Shown: piece by piece, positions 61,945 through 64,000 of the stretch
Layout of the letters: each line of letters opens with the position of its first letter
How positions within the stretch are numbered: position 1 is the first letter of the stretch
DNA from: Ruminococcus bromii
GTDB taxonomy: Bacteria; Bacillota; Clostridia; Oscillospirales; Acutalibacteraceae
Assembly: GCF_002834235.1 (NCBI RefSeq)
Contig: NZ_NNBY01000025.1
Span: forward strand, 1 to 64,000
Reading direction: 5' to 3'
Length of the DNA: 64,000 nt
Position numbers and translations under genes: made by a program
The notes under the pieces: generated by a model
The model's input: only the letters and a program-made list of their open reading frames with translations
What the model was told of the DNA's origin: nothing
Database searches by the model: none

Positions 61945-63009
61945 ATGAGTCACGCGATAATTATTCCTATTTATTGTGAAAACAGAAATACAATCAACCT
62001 CTGCAATGAATTACAGAATTTTGGAGCTGAGCATATTGTTGTTGTCAATGACGGTCTTAATCCCAAATCGGAATATTTTAACGAATTGACAAGTATTGGC
62101 TGTCATCTTGTTCACCTGAAAAATAACAACGGCAAAGGTGCAAGCCTTAAAGCAGGCATCAAATACGCTCACGATAACCTTTATAATATCACGGGCTACA
62201 TTACCTGTGACGCTGACGGACAACATACTGCAAATGATGTTATGAAAATCAGCCGTATGCTTGACCTTAGAAACGGCAGTCTGATTCTTGGCAAAAGAGA
62301 TTACAAAAAATCTAAAATGCCGATTAATATACGAATCGGAAACAGACTGTCCTCGGCATATTTCAAGGTTATTACGGGCAAAAGCTGCAAGGACACTCAA
62401 ACAGGACTGCGAGGTATTCCTGCATTTCTGTATGACACGGTGATGAAAACAAAGGGCAGTCGTTTTGATTTTGAAATGAATTTTCTCACAAAATGTGCCG
62501 ACATGAGAGTCCCGTTTTACTTTGTGAACATTATAGCTGATTGCTCAAACTGCAGCAGCAATTTTCGGCTTATTAAGGACACCTACCTTATCTACAGAAC
62601 TCCGTTGAGATTTGCGACGGCATCAATCGGATGTACGATAATCGACCTTGTTTTATTCACGATTTTTGCGTATATTCTGCCGTCACATATGTTCTTTAAC
62701 ATTATGCTGGCAACGCTTATGGCACGAGTTGTTTCGGGCGGAATTAATTTTCTCATCAACAGAAAAGTCATCTTCGGCAATACGGATAACGGAGCAAAAC
62801 AGGCACTCAGATTTTTCATTCTGTTTTTCTGCATAATGTGTGCAAGCTCACTTATTGTATCGGCACTTTGGTTCCTTCCGATTCCCGTTACACTCACAAA
62901 GGCGATTGTCGATCTTTTGTTGTGGACGGTCAATTACAAAATGCAGAGAATATGGGTTTTCAAGGACAGCAACAGACTTAAAAGAACTCCCAAAAGCAAA
63001 AGAAAATAA
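61945..63009 (+). CDS. GT2 glycosyltransferase fused to a GtrA-like membrane domain
   Basis: 354 residues. The N-terminal ~215 residues are a GT2 family enzyme of the DPM1/polyprenyl-phosphate type: AIIIPIYCENRNT, the VVNDG nucleotide site, NNNGKGASLKAGI, CDADGQHT (metal-binding DxD) and the DTQTGLRGI block. The C-terminal ~135 residues have four hydrophobic segments with VSGGINFLINRKVIFG and KAIVDLLLWTVNYKMQRIWVF, typical of GtrA flippase-like proteins. The fused protein would make a lipid-linked sugar and move it across the membrane, possibly for the GT-C enzyme at 24710. SD is AAAGGAAC. Confidence 0.88.
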   Translation: MSHAIIIPIYCENRNTINLCNELQNFGAEHIVVVNDGLNPKSEYFNELTSIGCHLVHLKNNNGKGASLKAGIKYAHDNLYNITGYITCDADGQHTANDVMKISRMLDLRNGSLILGKRDYKKSKMPINIRIGNRLSSAYFKVITGKSCKDTQTGLRGIPAFLYDTVMKTKGSRFDFEMNFLTKCADMRVPFYFVNIIADCSNCSSNFRLIKDTYLIYRTPLRFATASIGCTIIDLVLFTIFAYILPSHMFFNIMLATLMARVVSGGINFLINRKVIFGNTDNGAKQALRFFILFFCIMCASSLIVSALWFLPIPVTLTKAIVDLLLWTVNYKMQRIWVFKDSNRLKRTPKSKRK

Positions 63010-63017
63010 AACAAACG

Positions 63018-63055
63018 AAAACGGTGACACGAAAATGCCACCGTTATTTTTGTAT
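63018..63055. terminator. Terminator between convergent GT2-GtrA and YitT genes
   Basis: AACGGTG (63020-63026) pairs with CACCGTT (63039-63045), with ATTTTTG on the plus strand and AAAA/TTTT flanks on the minus side. Confidence 0.75.
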
Positions 63056-63060
63056 AATTT

Positions 63061-63954
63061 TCAGTTGCTGTCAATATTTACAAAACCTCTGCCCTTTATT
63101 GCGCCTGCAGTCGTTACGATAATAAAGGCATTGGGATCAACATTTTTGATTCCCGATGTGATTTTGTAAACCTCTTGAGGACGGACTGCGCACATAATAA
63201 CTTTCTTATCATTACCGCTGTATGCACCCTCGCCGTTGAGGTATGTTACACCTCTCTTTAGGTTTTTCATAATATTGGCACTTACTTCTTCATAATTGTC
63301 CGAAATTACAAACATAAGCTTGCCGTTACCTCTTGAAGTACCGTAGCTTACAGCATCAATTACCTTTATGCTGATAAAAATTACAAGCAAAGCATAGAGT
63401 ACATTTTCAATGCTGTGATAAACAAAGAATACCATTAAAAGCACAAGAATATCGGACACAAGGATTATCGTACCCGTTGAAATGAACGGAAAATGCTTGT
63501 GAAGATTCAGTGCGATGATGTCTGTACCGCCTGTTGAACCGCCTCGGTAAAAGATAAGACCGAGTCCGAGACCGTTAAGCACTCCGCCGAATCCTGCGGC
63601 AAGAATTGTATCGCCCGTATATGCAGGCAAAATCGGTGTAAGAACATCAATCATAACCGAAACAAGTGCCGTTGCAACAAGGGTTCTTGTAAGAAAGCCC
63701 TTTCCGTTCTCGATAAATCCCCAGATGAAAAGCGGAATGTTCATCACAAAAATCATAATACCTATCGGCAACGAGAACATATAGTTGAGCATTGTGGCAA
63801 CACCCGTAAGTCCGCCCGGGGCAACATTGTTAGGTGATGTAAACATTGCTACCGATATGCCGTAAAGAACTGCTCCGGCGAAAATTACAAGATAATCAAA
63901 AAATAGTGTTCCTGCCTTTGCAAGACGGGAATTCGGTTTTAAATTCGTTTGCAT
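63061..63954 (-). CDS. YitT family membrane protein
   Basis: 297 residues with five or six membrane segments in the first ~190 residues. The family marks are TSPNNVAPGGLTGVATMLNY, GVLNGLGLGLIFYRGGSTGGTD and, after the membrane part, a cytoplasmic DUF2179 domain (about 205-290) with KRGVTYLNGEGAYSGNDKKVIMC and NVDPNAFIIVT. Its transport or signalling role is unknown. Five segments plus a DUF2179 tail is the usual layout, so the gene looks complete. Confidence 0.9.
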   Translation of the reverse strand: MQTNLKPNSRLAKAGTLFFDYLVIFAGAVLYGISVAMFTSPNNVAPGGLTGVATMLNYMFSLPIGIMIFVMNIPLFIWGFIENGKGFLTRTLVATALVSVMIDVLTPILPAYTGDTILAAGFGGVLNGLGLGLIFYRGGSTGGTDIIALNLHKHFPFISTGTIILVSDILVLLMVFFVYHSIENVLYALLVIFISIKVIDAVSYGTSRGNGKLMFVISDNYEEVSANIMKNLKRGVTYLNGEGAYSGNDKKVIMCAVRPQEVYKITSGIKNVDPNAFIIVTTAGAIKGRGFVNIDSN

Positions 63955-64000
63955 AAAATCACTCCCCGAAACGAGTATGTATAATTATTTCAAAAAGCTG

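Overview
The window comes from a low-GC, spore-forming, Gram-positive anaerobe of the Clostridia, most likely a starch-degrading Ruminococcus close to R. bromii. This is inference from gene content. There is a spoIIR sporulation gene, a dockerin protein with a CBM26-like starch-binding module, a second dockerin protein, and a secreted GH13 alpha-amylase. There is also the Firmicute housekeeping run yicC-remA-gmk-rpoZ-priA-def-fmt-rsmB-rlmN-prpC-prkC-rsgA-thiN. Most genes lie on the minus strand. No phage, insertion sequence, CRISPR array or rRNA operon is visible.

Layout. 1-1600 is a degraded stretch: a perfect consensus promoter driving only a 27-codon ORF, a promoter butted against a terminator, and a GNAT acetyltransferase broken by one stop codon. 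1677-5399 (-) is a surface-polymer cassette: a TarI/IspD-like cytidylyltransferase, an SDR epimerase, and a LicD transferase fused to a decayed copy of that epimerase. 5814-7482 (+) holds pyrB with a PyrI-like zinc tail and a DUF308 membrane protein. 7525-18424 (-) holds addAB, spoIIR, ispE, an aminotransferase/Lrp pair and a LURP-one-like protein. 18450-22652 (-) holds nadE, an O-antigen-ligase-like protein and an initiating sugar transferase, preceded by a candidate small RNA.

23129-26392 (+) holds a DUF1292 gene, 6S RNA, gpsA and a GT-C glycosyltransferase. 26414-29340 (-) holds degV and a three-gene PqqD / S26-like peptidase / nucleotidyltransferase cassette of unknown function. 29495-33581 (-) holds groESL under a perfect CIRCE, a PASTA pseudokinase and tRNA-Ala(GGC). 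33647-47011 (-) is the long conserved operon covering rRNA modification, formylation and deformylation, replication restart, and the PrkC/PrpC kinase-phosphatase pair. 47242-54852 holds yebC (+), a dockerin protein, an IspH-S1 fusion, plsC, cmk, a flavoprotein and an RpiR regulator. 55063-56444 (+) is hisHF. 56528-61710 (-) is the starch region: the CBM26-like dockerin protein, sseB, a small ORF and a lipoprotein alpha-amylase. The window ends with a GT2-GtrA fusion (+) and a YitT protein (-).

The parts most worth follow-up are the PqqD/S26/nucleotidyltransferase cassette, the PASTA pseudokinase beside a complete PrkC system, the LicD fusion to a dead SDR domain, the PyrB zinc tail, the candidate small RNA at 22839-22979, and several exact palindromes inside promoters. 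All function assignments come from reading motifs by eye; no database search was run.
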